A stretch of DNA of 62,425 nt, from assembly GCA_030824555.1 (NCBI GenBank), contig JAVBXK010000038.1, positions 1 to 62,425 on the forward strand. The letters run 5' to 3'. The notes beneath the pieces are model-generated. The model ran no database searches. It had not been told where the DNA came from and worked only from the letters and a program-made list of their open reading frames with translations. Shown piece after piece: positions 27,179 through 35,230 of the stretch. This DNA is from a bacterium. GTDB lineage: Bacteria > Pseudomonadota > Gammaproteobacteria > Burkholderiales > Burkholderiaceae_C. How positions within the stretch are numbered: position 1 is the stretch's first letter; each line of letters begins with the position of its first letter. A program made the position numbers and the translations under genes.

Positions 27179-29170
27179 CTTTGATTCTTTCCTTGTCAGC
27201 ATCTCTTCTGCCACCGCCAGCGCAGTAGAGGTGCCTGACAGCACCAGCGTATCGCCCACATGCAGCACGGATTCAGGCGTGCATTCTCCCCTTTGAGCAC
27301 CCATGCACCGCATACTGACCACGCGCACGCCAATGTCTGGCAGCGCCAGGCTGCCGACGGTGCGGCCGATGCAGTGTGCGTGCCCGTGTACCGTGAAGGT
27401 GGACAGGTGCTCGTTCTCGCCATCTTCTGACGTGTTGTCGTCCTCGCCGTGGAAGTAGCCCTTCAGCAGGCTGTAGCGGGCGTCACGCTGGTCCTGCACC
27501 ATGCGCAGCACCTTGCGCATGGGCACGCCCACCAGCGCCAGCGCGTGGCTGGCCAGCATCAGGCTGGCCTCGATGGCTTCAGGCACCACCTCGGTGGCAC
27601 CTGCTGCTTGCAGCGTGGCCAGGTTGACATCGTCAATCGTGCGCACCACCACGGGCACATCAGGTGCCAGGTGCCTGATCTGCGCCAATACCTTCAGGGC
27701 GCTGGCCGTGTCGATGTAGGTGATGGCCACGGCCTTGGCTCGCGCCACACCCGCAGCCACCAGAGCCTGGCCACGGGCGGCATCGCCGTACACCACCGAG
27801 TCGCCTGCCGCAGCCGCCTTCTGCACACGGTCGGGGTCCAGGTCGAGTGCCATGTACGGTATGTCGGCTTTGTCCAGCAGGCGAGCCAGGTTCTGCCCGC
27901 AGCGGCCGTAGCCGCAAATGACCACATGGTCCTTCTTGCCCATGCTCTTTTTGGCGATGGTGGTCATGGCCACCGACTGCATCAGCCAGTCGTTGCCCAC
28001 CAGCTTCATGACCACCCAATCGGTGTGCATGAGGATGAACGGCGTGGCCAGCATCGACAGCACCATCGAGGCCAGAATGGGGTTGAACAACTGTGGTGGC
28101 ACCAGGTTGTTCTGGCCCGCCAGCGTCAGCAACACGAAGCCGAATTCGCCCGCCTGTGCCAAGTACAGGCCGGTGCGCAATGCGGTGCCCAGGCTGGTGC
28201 CCATCGCTTTGGCCAGCGCGGTGATGACGGCCATTTTGAACAGCACCGGCAAGGTCACCAGCAGCAGCACCAGGGGCCAGCGTTCCAGCACCAGCCGCCA
28301 GTCGAGCATCATGCCGATGGTGATGAAAAACAGCCCGAGCAGCACATCGTGGAACGGGCGGATGTCGGCTTCCACACGGTGCTTGTATTCGGTTTCCGAA
28401 ATGAGCATGCCCGCCACGAATGCCCCCAGCGCCAGCGACAGGCCCGCGTGCTCGGTGATCCACGCCAGTCCCAGCGTGATGAGCAGCAGGTTCAGCATGA
28501 ACAGCTCTTCGCTCTTGTGCCCCGCCACCTGTTTGAGCCACCACCGCAGCAGCTTCTGCCCACCCGTCAGCAGCAGCCCCAGCAAGGCCACGGCCTTCAG
28601 CAAGGCCAGTCCCAGCTCGACCGCCAATTTTTCGGGGGGCGAACCCAATGCGGGAATGAGCACCAGCAGCGGCACCACGGCCAAATCCTGGAACAGCAAA
28701 ATGCCCACCACCCGCTTGCCGTGTTCCGACTCCAGCTCCAGCCGCTCGGCCACCAGTTTGATGACGATGGCCGTGCTGCTCATGGCCATCACGCCGCCTA
28801 AAGCGAGCGCGGTGTGCCATTCCATCTTCCACCACACGGGGAACAGCCAGTCCAGCGTGAGCGAGCCCAGCGTGGCCAGCACGATGGTCAGGCTCACCTG
28901 CGAAAACCCCAGCCCGAACACCAACTTGTGCATGGCGCGCAGCTTGGGCAGGCTGAACTCCAGCCCGATGACGAACATCAGGAACACCACGCCAAACTCG
29001 GCCAGGTAGCGGATGCCCGCCGAGTTCTGTGCCAGCGACAGCGCGTTGGGGCCGATCACCACCCCGACGAACAGATAGCCCAGCATGGGGGGCAATTTGA
29101 ACGAGCGGCATGCCACCACGCCCACCACAGCAGCAAGCAGATAAAGCAGTGTGATGTCGAGCGCATTCAT
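27152..29170 (-). CDS. CPA2-family cation:proton antiporter (KefB/KefC-like)
   Basis: The 672-residue protein has about twelve transmembrane helices of the Na+/H+ exchanger fold (MLGYLFVGVVIGPNAL, VVGILLFQDLAVVPLL, LSLALGAFVAGMLIS). A Rossmann-type RCK/TrkA-N domain follows (VVICGYGRCGQNLARLL near residue 422), then a TrkA-C domain that gates through nucleotide or ligand binding. Relatives are K+ efflux systems or YbaL-type antiporters. The ATG at 29170 matches the family start MNALDITLLYLL. It is divergent from kdsD across 92 bases. The last residues come from a dispersed repeat copy. Confidence 0.93.
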   Translation of the reverse strand: MNALDITLLYLLAAVVGVVACRSFKLPPMLGYLFVGVVIGPNALSLAQNSAGIRYLAEFGVVFLMFVIGLEFSLPKLRAMHKLVFGLGFSQVSLTIVLATLGSLTLDWLFPVWWKMEWHTALALGGVMAMSSTAIVIKLVAERLELESEHGKRVVGILLFQDLAVVPLLVLIPALGSPPEKLAVELGLALLKAVALLGLLLTGGQKLLRWWLKQVAGHKSEELFMLNLLLITLGLAWITEHAGLSLALGAFVAGMLISETEYKHRVEADIRPFHDVLLGLFFITIGMMLDWRLVLERWPLVLLLVTLPVLFKMAVITALAKAMGTSLGTALRTGLYLAQAGEFGFVLLTLAGQNNLVPPQLFNPILASMVLSMLATPFILMHTDWVVMKLVGNDWLMQSVAMTTIAKKSMGKKDHVVICGYGRCGQNLARLLDKADIPYMALDLDPDRVQKAAAAGDSVVYGDAARGQALVAAGVARAKAVAITYIDTASALKVLAQIRHLAPDVPVVVRTIDDVNLATLQAAGATEVVPEAIEASLMLASHALALVGVPMRKVLRMVQDQRDARYSLLKGYFHGEDDNTSEDGENEHLSTFTVHGHAHCIGRTVGSLALPDIGVRVVSMRCMGAQRGECTPESVLHVGDTLVLSGTSTALAVAEEMLTRKESKKKMASTTF

Positions 29171-29262
29171 GCCCCTATCGTACAGAAGGGCTGCATGTCC
29201 GGCGCCTGCGGTTGCGGACACCTTGCGCCCAGCGACAAGTGCCGCTGGCGGATAATTCGCGC

Positions 29263-30252
29263 ATGAGTGATTCATCCGTTTTCGACCCCGCCCAGGCACT
29301 CGCGCTGGCCCGCGATGCCTTGCGAATCGAGGCCGATGCCGTGGCCGCTGCCGGCGCCCGGTTGGATGCCTGTTTCGGTGAAGCCGTGCGCCTGATACTG
29401 GCTGCCCAAGGGCGTGTCGTGGTGATGGGCATGGGCAAAAGTGGGCACGTGGGTCGCAAAGTGGCGGCCACACTGGCATCCACCGGGACACCGGCCATGT
29501 TCGTGCACCCGGCCGAGGCCAGCCATGGCGACCTCGGCATGATCACCGCCGCCGACGTGGTGCTGGCCATCAGCAACAGTGGCGAAAGCGACGAGCTGAC
29601 GGTGCTGCTGCCCGTGCTCAAGCGCATGAACGTGGCCATGGTAGCCATGACCTCGCGGCATGATTCGTCTCTGGGCCGCCACGCCGCCGTGTGGCTGGAC
29701 ACCAGCGTGGCGCGCGAGGCCTGCCCACTCAACCTGGCCCCCACCGCCAGCACAACCGTGCAACTGGCCATGGGCGACGCGTTGGCCGTGGCATTGCTCG
29801 ATGCCCGCGGCTTCAGGCCCGAGGACTTTGCCCGCAGTCACCCCGGGGGCTCGCTGGGCCGCAAGCTGCTGACCCATGTGCGAGACGTGATGCGCAGCGG
29901 CGACGCCGTGCCCCGCGTGCCGCAGTCGGCCACCCTCATGGCGTTGATGCGCGAAATGAGCGCCAAAGGCCTGGGTGCCTCGGCGGTGGTGGATGAGCAG
30001 GGGGCCATTCTGGGTGTCTTCACCGATGGCGACTTGCGGCGTCTGATCGAAGCTGGCACCGATTTGCGCACCGCCATGGCCCGCGACGTGATGCACCCCC
30101 ACCCCCGCACCGTTGCCCAGGATGCCCTGGCTGTCGATGCTGCCGACCTCATGGAAGCCCACCGCATTTCCAGCGTGTTGGTGGTGGACAGCGCGGGGGC
30201 ACTGTGTGGTGCTGTCAACACGCACGACCTGATGCGGGCCAAGGTGATCTGA
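29263..30252 (+). CDS. kdsD: Arabinose-5-phosphate isomerase
   Basis: The 329-residue enzyme converts ribulose 5-phosphate to arabinose 5-phosphate, the first committed step to Kdo of LPS. It has an SIS sugar-isomerase domain (VVVMGMGKSGHVGRK, ISNSGESDE near residue 103, SHPGGSLGRKLL) and two C-terminal CBS domains (residues about 210-329). The ATG at 29263 fits the family length; an upstream ATG at 29212 lacks support. Its stop is directly followed by the kdsC ATG. Confidence 0.96.
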   Translation: MSDSSVFDPAQALALARDALRIEADAVAAAGARLDACFGEAVRLILAAQGRVVVMGMGKSGHVGRKVAATLASTGTPAMFVHPAEASHGDLGMITAADVVLAISNSGESDELTVLLPVLKRMNVAMVAMTSRHDSSLGRHAAVWLDTSVAREACPLNLAPTASTTVQLAMGDALAVALLDARGFRPEDFARSHPGGSLGRKLLTHVRDVMRSGDAVPRVPQSATLMALMREMSAKGLGASAVVDEQGAILGVFTDGDLRRLIEAGTDLRTAMARDVMHPHPRTVAQDALAVDAADLMEAHRISSVLVVDSAGALCGAVNTHDLMRAKVI

Positions 30253-30903
30253 ATGTCTTCACACGCTCACACACCCGTGACCGACGACGTGACCCGCCTG
30301 GTTGCCGACCTCGCTGCCCCGCATTCCCTTCAGGCTGTGGCAGACACATTGCCCGGTCTGAAGCCGCGTGTGCAGTTCGAACCGGCGCTGTTGCTGCGTG
30401 CGCAAGACATCAAGGTGGTGTTTTTCGATGTGGACGGCGTCATGACCGACGGTGGCCTGTTTTTCACCGAGGCAGGTGAAACCATCAAACGTTTCAATGC
30501 ACTGGATGGCCACGGCATCAAGCTGTTGCAACGCGTGGGCATCACCCCGGCCGTGGTCACCGGGCGCGATTCGGCCCCACTGCGCAAACGCCTGGCTGCG
30601 CTGGGCGTGACGCATGTCCGCTACGGCACTGAAGACAAGCGCCCTGCTGCCGAATCCATTCTGGCCGACCTGGGGCTGACATGGTCGCAGGCAGCGGCCA
30701 TGGGCGACGACTGGCCCGACGCACCCGTGCTGCGCCGGGTGGCACTGGCGTGCGCCCCGCGCAGCGCCCATGTTGAAATCCTGGGGCTGGCCCACTACGT
30801 GCCCGAAGTCGACGCCGGACATGGCGCAGTGCGTGCCGTGTGCGACCTGCTGCTGGTGGCGTCGGGGCAGTACGAGCGCCTTTGGCGCGAACAATTGGCC
30901 TGA
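30253..30903 (+). CDS. kdsC: 3-deoxy-D-manno-octulosonate 8-phosphate phosphatase
   Basis: The 216-residue HAD phosphatase removes phosphate from Kdo 8-phosphate. It has the motif FFDVDGVMTDGG near residue 58, VVTGRDS, and the later acidic motif MGDDWPDAPVL. It carries about 45 extra residues before the HAD core compared with the E. coli enzyme. It abuts kdsD and overlaps lptC by one base (TGATG). Confidence 0.95.
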   Translation: MSSHAHTPVTDDVTRLVADLAAPHSLQAVADTLPGLKPRVQFEPALLLRAQDIKVVFFDVDGVMTDGGLFFTEAGETIKRFNALDGHGIKLLQRVGITPAVVTGRDSAPLRKRLAALGVTHVRYGTEDKRPAAESILADLGLTWSQAAAMGDDWPDAPVLRRVALACAPRSAHVEILGLAHYVPEVDAGHGAVRAVCDLLLVASGQYERLWREQLA

Positions 30904-31580
30904 TGACCATGAGTAGCGCCACTGCGTTGCCTCTGCCCGTACCGCGCCGCCGCAGCCACGTGCTGTTGCACACGGTGGAAAGGTTGTCCGTTTACGTGCC
31001 AGTGTTGTTGATGGGTTTGCTGGCGCTGGCGTCTTACTGGTTGCTCAGGTCCACACCCGAAGCCCCTACGCCCATGGCCAAGGCCGCGCCCCAGCACATT
31101 CCGACTGACGTGATGCGCCGGTTTGCTGTGCGCACCTATGGGCCGGGCGGGGCACTCCAGTCCGAGGTATTCGGGCAGGAGGCGCGCCTGTACCCTGACG
31201 ATGGCAGCATGGAGATCGACCAGAGCCGCATCCGCCGCATCAACCCGCAGGGTGTGGTCACCACAGCGTTGGCCAGGCATGCCTGGATCAACTCGGCGCA
31301 CGACGAATTTGTGCTCAAAGGCGACGCTGTCGTGGTGCGCGAGGCCACAGCGCTGCCCACAGGCGAGAAGCTCGAGCGCCTGGAATTTCAGGGCCAGCAC
31401 CTGCACGTGTATTCGGCCCCCCGGCGTGTGGTGTCCGAGCAGCCTGTGTTGCTGATCAGAGGCGGCAACCGCATCACCGCCAACCAGATGGACTACACCG
31501 AGCACGGGCACGAACGTGTGGCTGTGCTCGCTGGGCGCGTGCGTGCCATGCTGGTGGGGCGCCAAGGCCAAGGCAGTTAA
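30903..31580 (+). CDS. lptC: LPS export ABC transporter periplasmic protein LptC
   Basis: The 225-residue protein has one N-terminal transmembrane helix (VYVPVLLMGLLALASYWLL) and a periplasmic beta-jellyroll with repeated short strands, as in LptC (RTYGPGGALQSEVFGQEARLYPDDG in two halves around FGQ; ITANQMDYTEHG). LptC passes LPS from LptBFG to LptA. The start at 30903 overlaps the kdsC stop. In most relatives lptA, lptB and rpoN follow; here a dehydrogenase follows instead. Confidence 0.85.
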   Translation: MTMSSATALPLPVPRRRSHVLLHTVERLSVYVPVLLMGLLALASYWLLRSTPEAPTPMAKAAPQHIPTDVMRRFAVRTYGPGGALQSEVFGQEARLYPDDGSMEIDQSRIRRINPQGVVTTALARHAWINSAHDEFVLKGDAVVVREATALPTGEKLERLEFQGQHLHVYSAPRRVVSEQPVLLIRGGNRITANQMDYTEHGHERVAVLAGRVRAMLVGRQGQGS

Positions 31581-31624
31581 CGGCGGGGTACTGCTGCGCC
31601 AGTTCCTCACCATTTTCAAACCAT

Positions 31625-32419
31625 ATGTCATCAGTCACGTTTTCGCATGTGCCATTGGTGCTGATCACTGGCGCATCCAGCGGCATTGGCCAGGCCTTGG
31701 CTTTGCACTATGCGCAGGCGGGTTGGCGCCTCGCATTGGTGGTGCGCAAGGAATTTGAAACAAAAAACTGGCTCGATGCTTTTGGTATAAGCGGTAACAG
31801 CTATCAAATTTACATTGCCGACGTGGCAGATGTGACGGCCGTGGTGGCTGTTGGCGAGGCTGTGCTGGCGCGGCAGGGTGTGCCAGATGTGGTGATTGCC
31901 AACGCCGGCATCAGCATCGGCATGGACACGGCTGTGCGCGCTGACCTGGATGTGATGACCCGTACCTTCGCCACCAATAACGTTGGGGCTGCCGCCACGT
32001 TTCATCCATTTGTGCAACCCATGATTGAGCGGGGCCACGGTACGCTGGTCGGTTTGGCCAGTGTGGCAGCCATTCGCGGCTTGCCTGGCCACGGCGCCTA
32101 TTGCGCCAGCAAGGCAGCAGTGGTCAGCTACTGCGAAAGCTTGCGGGGTGAACTGCGTGCAACGGGGGTCAAAGTGGTCACGCTGTTGCCAGGCTATGTC
32201 GACACGCCACTGACGCAGCGCAATCGCTATGTCATGCCATTTCTCATGCAACCCGCTGCATTTGCCAAGGCTGCTGCACAGGCCATTGCTGCGCAGGACA
32301 GTTACCGGGTCATTCCCTGGCAGATGGGTGTGGTCGCCAAACTGTTGCGGCTGCTGCCCAATGCCTGGCTGGACAAGGCGTTTGCAGGCCGTCCCCGCAA
32401 ACGCAGGCAAGACGAATAG
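31625..32419 (+). CDS. Short-chain dehydrogenase/reductase (SDR family)
   Basis: The 264-residue protein has the classical SDR signatures: cofactor motif TGASSGIG near the N-terminus, NAG in VVIANAGISIG, a catalytic Ser in GLASVAAIRG, and YCASK. Substrate is unknown. It lies 44 bases downstream of lptC. Part of the segment after the cofactor-binding strand (KNWLDAFGISGNSYQI) is encoded by a reversed copy of the dispersed repeat, an AT-rich island in a GC-rich gene. Confidence 0.9.
   Translation: MSSVTFSHVPLVLITGASSGIGQALALHYAQAGWRLALVVRKEFETKNWLDAFGISGNSYQIYIADVADVTAVVAVGEAVLARQGVPDVVIANAGISIGMDTAVRADLDVMTRTFATNNVGAAATFHPFVQPMIERGHGTLVGLASVAAIRGLPGHGAYCASKAAVVSYCESLRGELRATGVKVVTLLPGYVDTPLTQRNRYVMPFLMQPAAFAKAAAQAIAAQDSYRVIPWQMGVVAKLLRLLPNAWLDKAFAGRPRKRRQDE
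31761..31804 (-). repeat. Dispersed repeat copy 4, inside the SDR gene
   Basis: On the minus strand: ATAGCT, 18 bases (GTTACCGCTTATACCAAA), then AGCATCGAGCCAGTTTTTT. It lies antisense to the gene and keeps its frame. Confidence 0.6.
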
Positions 32420-32441
32420 CCAATCAAGGGTCTGAAATGCA

Positions 32442-32472
32442 AAAACCCCTGGACGGGAGTCTCAGGGGTTTT
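32442..32472 (-). terminator. Bidirectional terminator between the SDR and RRM genes
   Basis: AAAACCCCTG and CAGGGGTTTT form a perfect 10-bp stem around an 11-base loop, giving a T-run on both strands. It can end the converging SDR (plus) and RRM (minus) transcripts. Confidence 0.85.
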
Positions 32473-32520
32473 GAGTGGGTCACTCGCAAAAGTGACCAAG
32501 AGCAATTCGCTCAGACGGGA

Positions 32521-32940
32521 TCAGTAACCGCCACGGCCGCCACCGCCACCGCCTTCACGACGGCCACCGCCACCGTAAGGGCTGCGGAAACCACCGTCAT
32601 TGCCGCCACCACCGTAGCCGCCACCACCACCGCCACCGCCTTCACGGCGGCCGCCACCGAAACCGCCACCACCGCTGCGGGGGGGACGCGCTTCCATGGG
32701 ACGTGCTTCGTTCACCACCAGGCTGCGACCGCCCAGTGACTGACCGTTCATGCCAGCAATGGCTTGCTGTGCTTCTGCGTCGTTGCCCATTTCCACAAAG
32801 CCGAAGCCTTTGGAGCGGCCAGTGTCACGTTCCATCATGACTTTGGCGCTGGTCACGTTGCCGAATGCGCTGAAAGACTGTTGCAGATCTTCGTCGCGAA
32901 CTGTGTATGGCAGATTGCCGACGTAAAGTTTGTTGCCCAT
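32521..32940 (-). CDS. Glycine-rich RNA-binding protein (RRM domain)
   Basis: The 139-residue protein has one RRM at residues 3-77 with RNP2 LYVGNL and RNP1 KGFGFVEM, followed by an Arg- and Gly-rich tail of about 50 residues ending GGGGRGGY. Such proteins bind single-stranded RNA, and bacterial ones are often cold-induced chaperones. AGGAG lies nine bases before the ATG. The transcript probably has a leader, since the upstream gap shared with metX is 350 bases long. Confidence 0.93.
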   Translation of the reverse strand: MGNKLYVGNLPYTVRDEDLQQSFSAFGNVTSAKVMMERDTGRSKGFGFVEMGNDAEAQQAIAGMNGQSLGGRSLVVNEARPMEARPPRSGGGGFGGGRREGGGGGGGGYGGGGNDGGFRSPYGGGGRREGGGGGGRGGY

Positions 32941-33169
32941 GAAGGGACTCCTGAAAATACCTGAGAAAAAAAGCGATGGAGCCCCGATAGCACAACAAAA
33001 CCTGTAGCACGCGAAACCGACCGATCACCTGACTCGCAGAACCGCTTCTTGCGGGACTGCCAAAGCATTATGCGCCGGACGTGCACGAACGGGGCGCTTT
33101 TTTGACGGGATGACAAGTGCTGTGAGCAGCCGATGCACAATAACAACACTCTGGGTGACTTTATACTTG
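32941..33169. other. Shared upstream region of the RRM gene and metX
   Basis: No gene is seen in this part of the 350-base divergent gap. It should hold the RRM promoter and leader (minus) and the metX promoter (plus). For metX, TATACT at 33162-33167 is a good -10 box placing the transcript start a few bases before the riboswitch; no matching -35 box is visible. Confidence 0.4.
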
Positions 33170-33245
33170 CCCTCCCAGCGCCGATTTGGACCAGATTGCG
33201 GGCGCTCAAGAAATGCCGCTAAAGAGGGAGGCCCATCCGGCCTCT
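33170..33245 (+). promoter_or_regulatory. SAM-II (SAM_alpha)-type riboswitch ahead of metX
   Basis: AGCGCC (33177-33182) pairs perfectly with GGCGCT (33201-33206). The loop starts GATTTG and contains GATTGCGG, and the 3' side reads CAAGAAATG, then CCGCTAAAGAGGG. This is the SAM-II layout as I recall it: P1 stem, GAUUUG loop, UUGC segment, AAAUG, then GCUAAAnAGGG. In the pseudoknot, GCGG of the loop can pair with CCGC (33216-33219), a compensated change from the UGCA/UGUA pairing of the structurally solved example. The last bases run into a GAGGCC-CATCC-GGCCTC hairpin (33228-33244), a possible expression platform. SAM-II riboswitches repress methionine synthesis genes when SAM is abundant, which fits metX. 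Confidence 0.75.
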
Positions 33246-33290
33246 GATCAGTGGGCATCGTTGTCTGGACCGTTTTTCAGGTAAGCCACT

Positions 33291-34493
33291 GTGATTGTTT
33301 CGCCTCAAACACACCGTTTCACCGAGCCTTTGTCGCTGCAGAGCGGCGCCGTGCTGTCTGCTTACGAGCTGATGTACGAAACCTACGGCATGCTCAATGC
33401 CCAACGCTCGAACGCGGTGCTGATCTGCCATGCGCTCAATGCCTCGCACCACGTGGCGGGTGTGCAAGTGGACACCCAAGGCCGTGCGATCCCGCGCAGC
33501 GAAGGCTGGTGGGACAACATGATTGGCCCCGGCAAGCCGTTGGACACCAACCGGTTTTTCGTGATCGGGGTCAACAACCTGGGCTCGTGCTTCGGGTCTT
33601 CCGGCCCCACGCACGTCAATCCGGCTACCGGCGAGACATGGGGTGCCGATTTCCCGGTTGTCACGGTAGAAGACTGGGTCAATGCGCAGGCGCGCTTGCT
33701 CGACGTGCTGGGCATCCAGCAACTGGCCGCCGTGATGGGCGGCAGTCTGGGGGGCATGCAGACCCTGAGCTGGACGCTGCAATACCCCGACCGCGTGCGC
33801 CATGCCGTGGTGGTGGCCAGTGCCCCCAACCTCACGGCCGAGAACATCGCGTTCAACGAGGTGGCGCGCCGCGCCATCGTGACCGACCCGGACTTTCATG
33901 GTGGTTACTACCTGCGCCACGGTGCCATCCCCAAACGTGGGTTGCGCATCGCACGGATGATCGGGCACATCACTTACTTGAGCGACGATGTCATGAACGA
34001 CAAGTTCGGCAGGCACCTCAAGCCGCTGGCTGCACAGGTGGCTCACGCTGCGGCCCTGGTGGCCGAAGAAGGCGATGCCTCGGCAGGTGTGCCTGCCGGG
34101 CGCGCATACCAGTACACCACGCAAGGCGTGGAATTCCAGATCGAGAGCTACCTACGCCACCAGGGTGACAAATTTGCCGAGTATTTCGACGCCAACACCT
34201 ACTTGTTGATTACCCGGGCGCTCGACTACTTCGACCCCGCGCGCCAGCATGGTGGCAACCTGTCTCTGGCGTTGGCAGCCGCCAAGGCGTCGTTCCTGGT
34301 GATCAGCTTCACGACGGACTGGCGGTTTTCACCTGCGCGCAGCCGCGAAATCGTGCGGGGCCTGTTGCAGAACCGGCGCGACGTGAGCTACGCAGAAATC
34401 GACGCGCCACACGGGCACGATGCCTTCCTGCTGGACGACCCCCGTTACCTGCAGGCGGTGCGCGCCTACTTTGACCACAAAGTGAGCATCTGA
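33291..34493 (+). CDS. metX: Homoserine O-acyltransferase (MetX type)
   Basis: The 400-residue alpha/beta-hydrolase-fold enzyme activates homoserine with acetyl- or succinyl-CoA for methionine synthesis. It has the nucleophile elbow GGSLGGMQ near residue 151, [14 protein letters not shown], and the catalytic His in [13 protein letters not shown]. Sequence alone does not settle the acyl donor; many betaproteobacterial MetX use succinyl-CoA. The start is GTG at 33291, since a stop lies in frame three codons upstream, with AGG about ten bases before it. It is preceded by a SAM-II-like riboswitch and followed after two bases by metW. Confidence 0.95.
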   Translation: MIVSPQTHRFTEPLSLQSGAVLSAYELMYETYGMLNAQRSNAVLICHALNASHHVAGVQVDTQGRAIPRSEGWWDNMIGPGKPLDTNRFFVIGVNNLGSCFGSSGPTHVNPATGETWGADFPVVTVEDWVNAQARLLDVLGIQQLAAVMGGSLGGMQTLSWTLQYPDRVRHAVVVASAPNLTAENIAFNEVARRAIVTDPDFHGGYYLRHGAIPKRGLRIARMIGHITYLSDDVMNDKFGRHLKPLAAQVAHAAALVAEEGDASAGVPAGRAYQYTTQGVEFQIESYLRHQGDKFAEYFDANTYLLITRALDYFDPARQHGGNLSLALAAAKASFLVISFTTDWRFSPARSREIVRGLLQNRRDVSYAEIDAPHGHDAFLLDDPRYLQAVRAYFDHKVSI

Positions 34494-34495
34494 GC

Positions 34496-35077
34496 ATGAG
34501 CGACAACGCATTGATCGACTCCATCGCCCGGCTCGTGCCGCCCGGCTCGCGCGTGCTGGACCTGGGCTGTGGCAACGGCGAATTGCTGGCGCACCTGGTA
34601 AATGAGCGCCAGTGCACCGGCTACGGTGTCGAAATTGACGATGCCAAGGTGCACGCCTGCCTGCAACGCGGCGTGAACGTGTTGCAGCTCAACCTGGAAG
34701 ACGGGTTGAGCGTGTTCGAAGACAAGAGCTTCGATGTGGTGCTGCAGATCGACACCCTGCAGCACCTGCGCAACGCACAAACCATGCTCCTTGAGACGGT
34801 TCGGGTGGGGCGCATTGGCATCGTGGCGTTTCCCAATTTCGCCCATTGGCCCAACCGCATGAGCGTGCTGCAGGGGCGCATGCCGGTGACCAAGCGCTTG
34901 CCCTACCAGTGGTACGACACCCCCAACATCCGGGTGGGCACGTTTGCCGATTTCGAGGTGCTGGCGCGCCGCAACGGCCTGCGTGTGGAGCAATCGTTTG
35001 GCATGCACGAGGGGCGCGAGGTCAATGTGTTGCCCAACCTGATGGCCAGCACGGCCGTGTTCCGCTTCACGCGCTGA
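34496..35077 (+). CDS. metW: Methionine biosynthesis protein MetW
   Basis: The 193-residue protein has a class I methyltransferase fold with SAM motif VLDLGCGNGELL and the MetW blocks TLQHLRNAQTMLLE and VAFPNFAHWPNR. MetW partners MetX and is needed for homoserine acylation in several bacteria. It follows metX after two bases, so the same riboswitch controls both. A 5-bp hairpin (GGGGC-GGGT-GCCCC) lies downstream, without a T-run. Confidence 0.95.
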   Translation: MSDNALIDSIARLVPPGSRVLDLGCGNGELLAHLVNERQCTGYGVEIDDAKVHACLQRGVNVLQLNLEDGLSVFEDKSFDVVLQIDTLQHLRNAQTMLLETVRVGRIGIVAFPNFAHWPNRMSVLQGRMPVTKRLPYQWYDTPNIRVGTFADFEVLARRNGLRVEQSFGMHEGREVNVLPNLMASTAVFRFTR

Positions 35078-35174
35078 GCACTGCGGTGATTTGGGGCGGG
35101 TGCCCCATGGTGTGGCTGTATTGCGACAGCAGATGAATCCTGTCTTAAGTGGTGCAGCGGCGTTGCGAACGACT

Positions 35175-35203
35175 TTGACACGTGTTTGCTGCGGGGTTAC
35201 GCT
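35175..35203 (+). promoter_or_regulatory. Possible promoter of the first chemoreceptor gene
   Basis: A perfect TTGACA and a 17-base spacer precede a poor -10 box, TACGCT, 28 bases upstream of the receptor start. No FliA-type match was found in this gap. Confidence 0.3.
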
Positions 35204-35230
35204 GCCCCAAAATGGACTCAGGAGACAACA

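Noticed and set aside
33170-33245. SAH riboswitch as an alternative for the metX leader
   Set aside because: The GAUUUG loop, short P1 and GCUAAAnAGGG tail fit SAM-II; the SAH motif's conserved blocks are not found.
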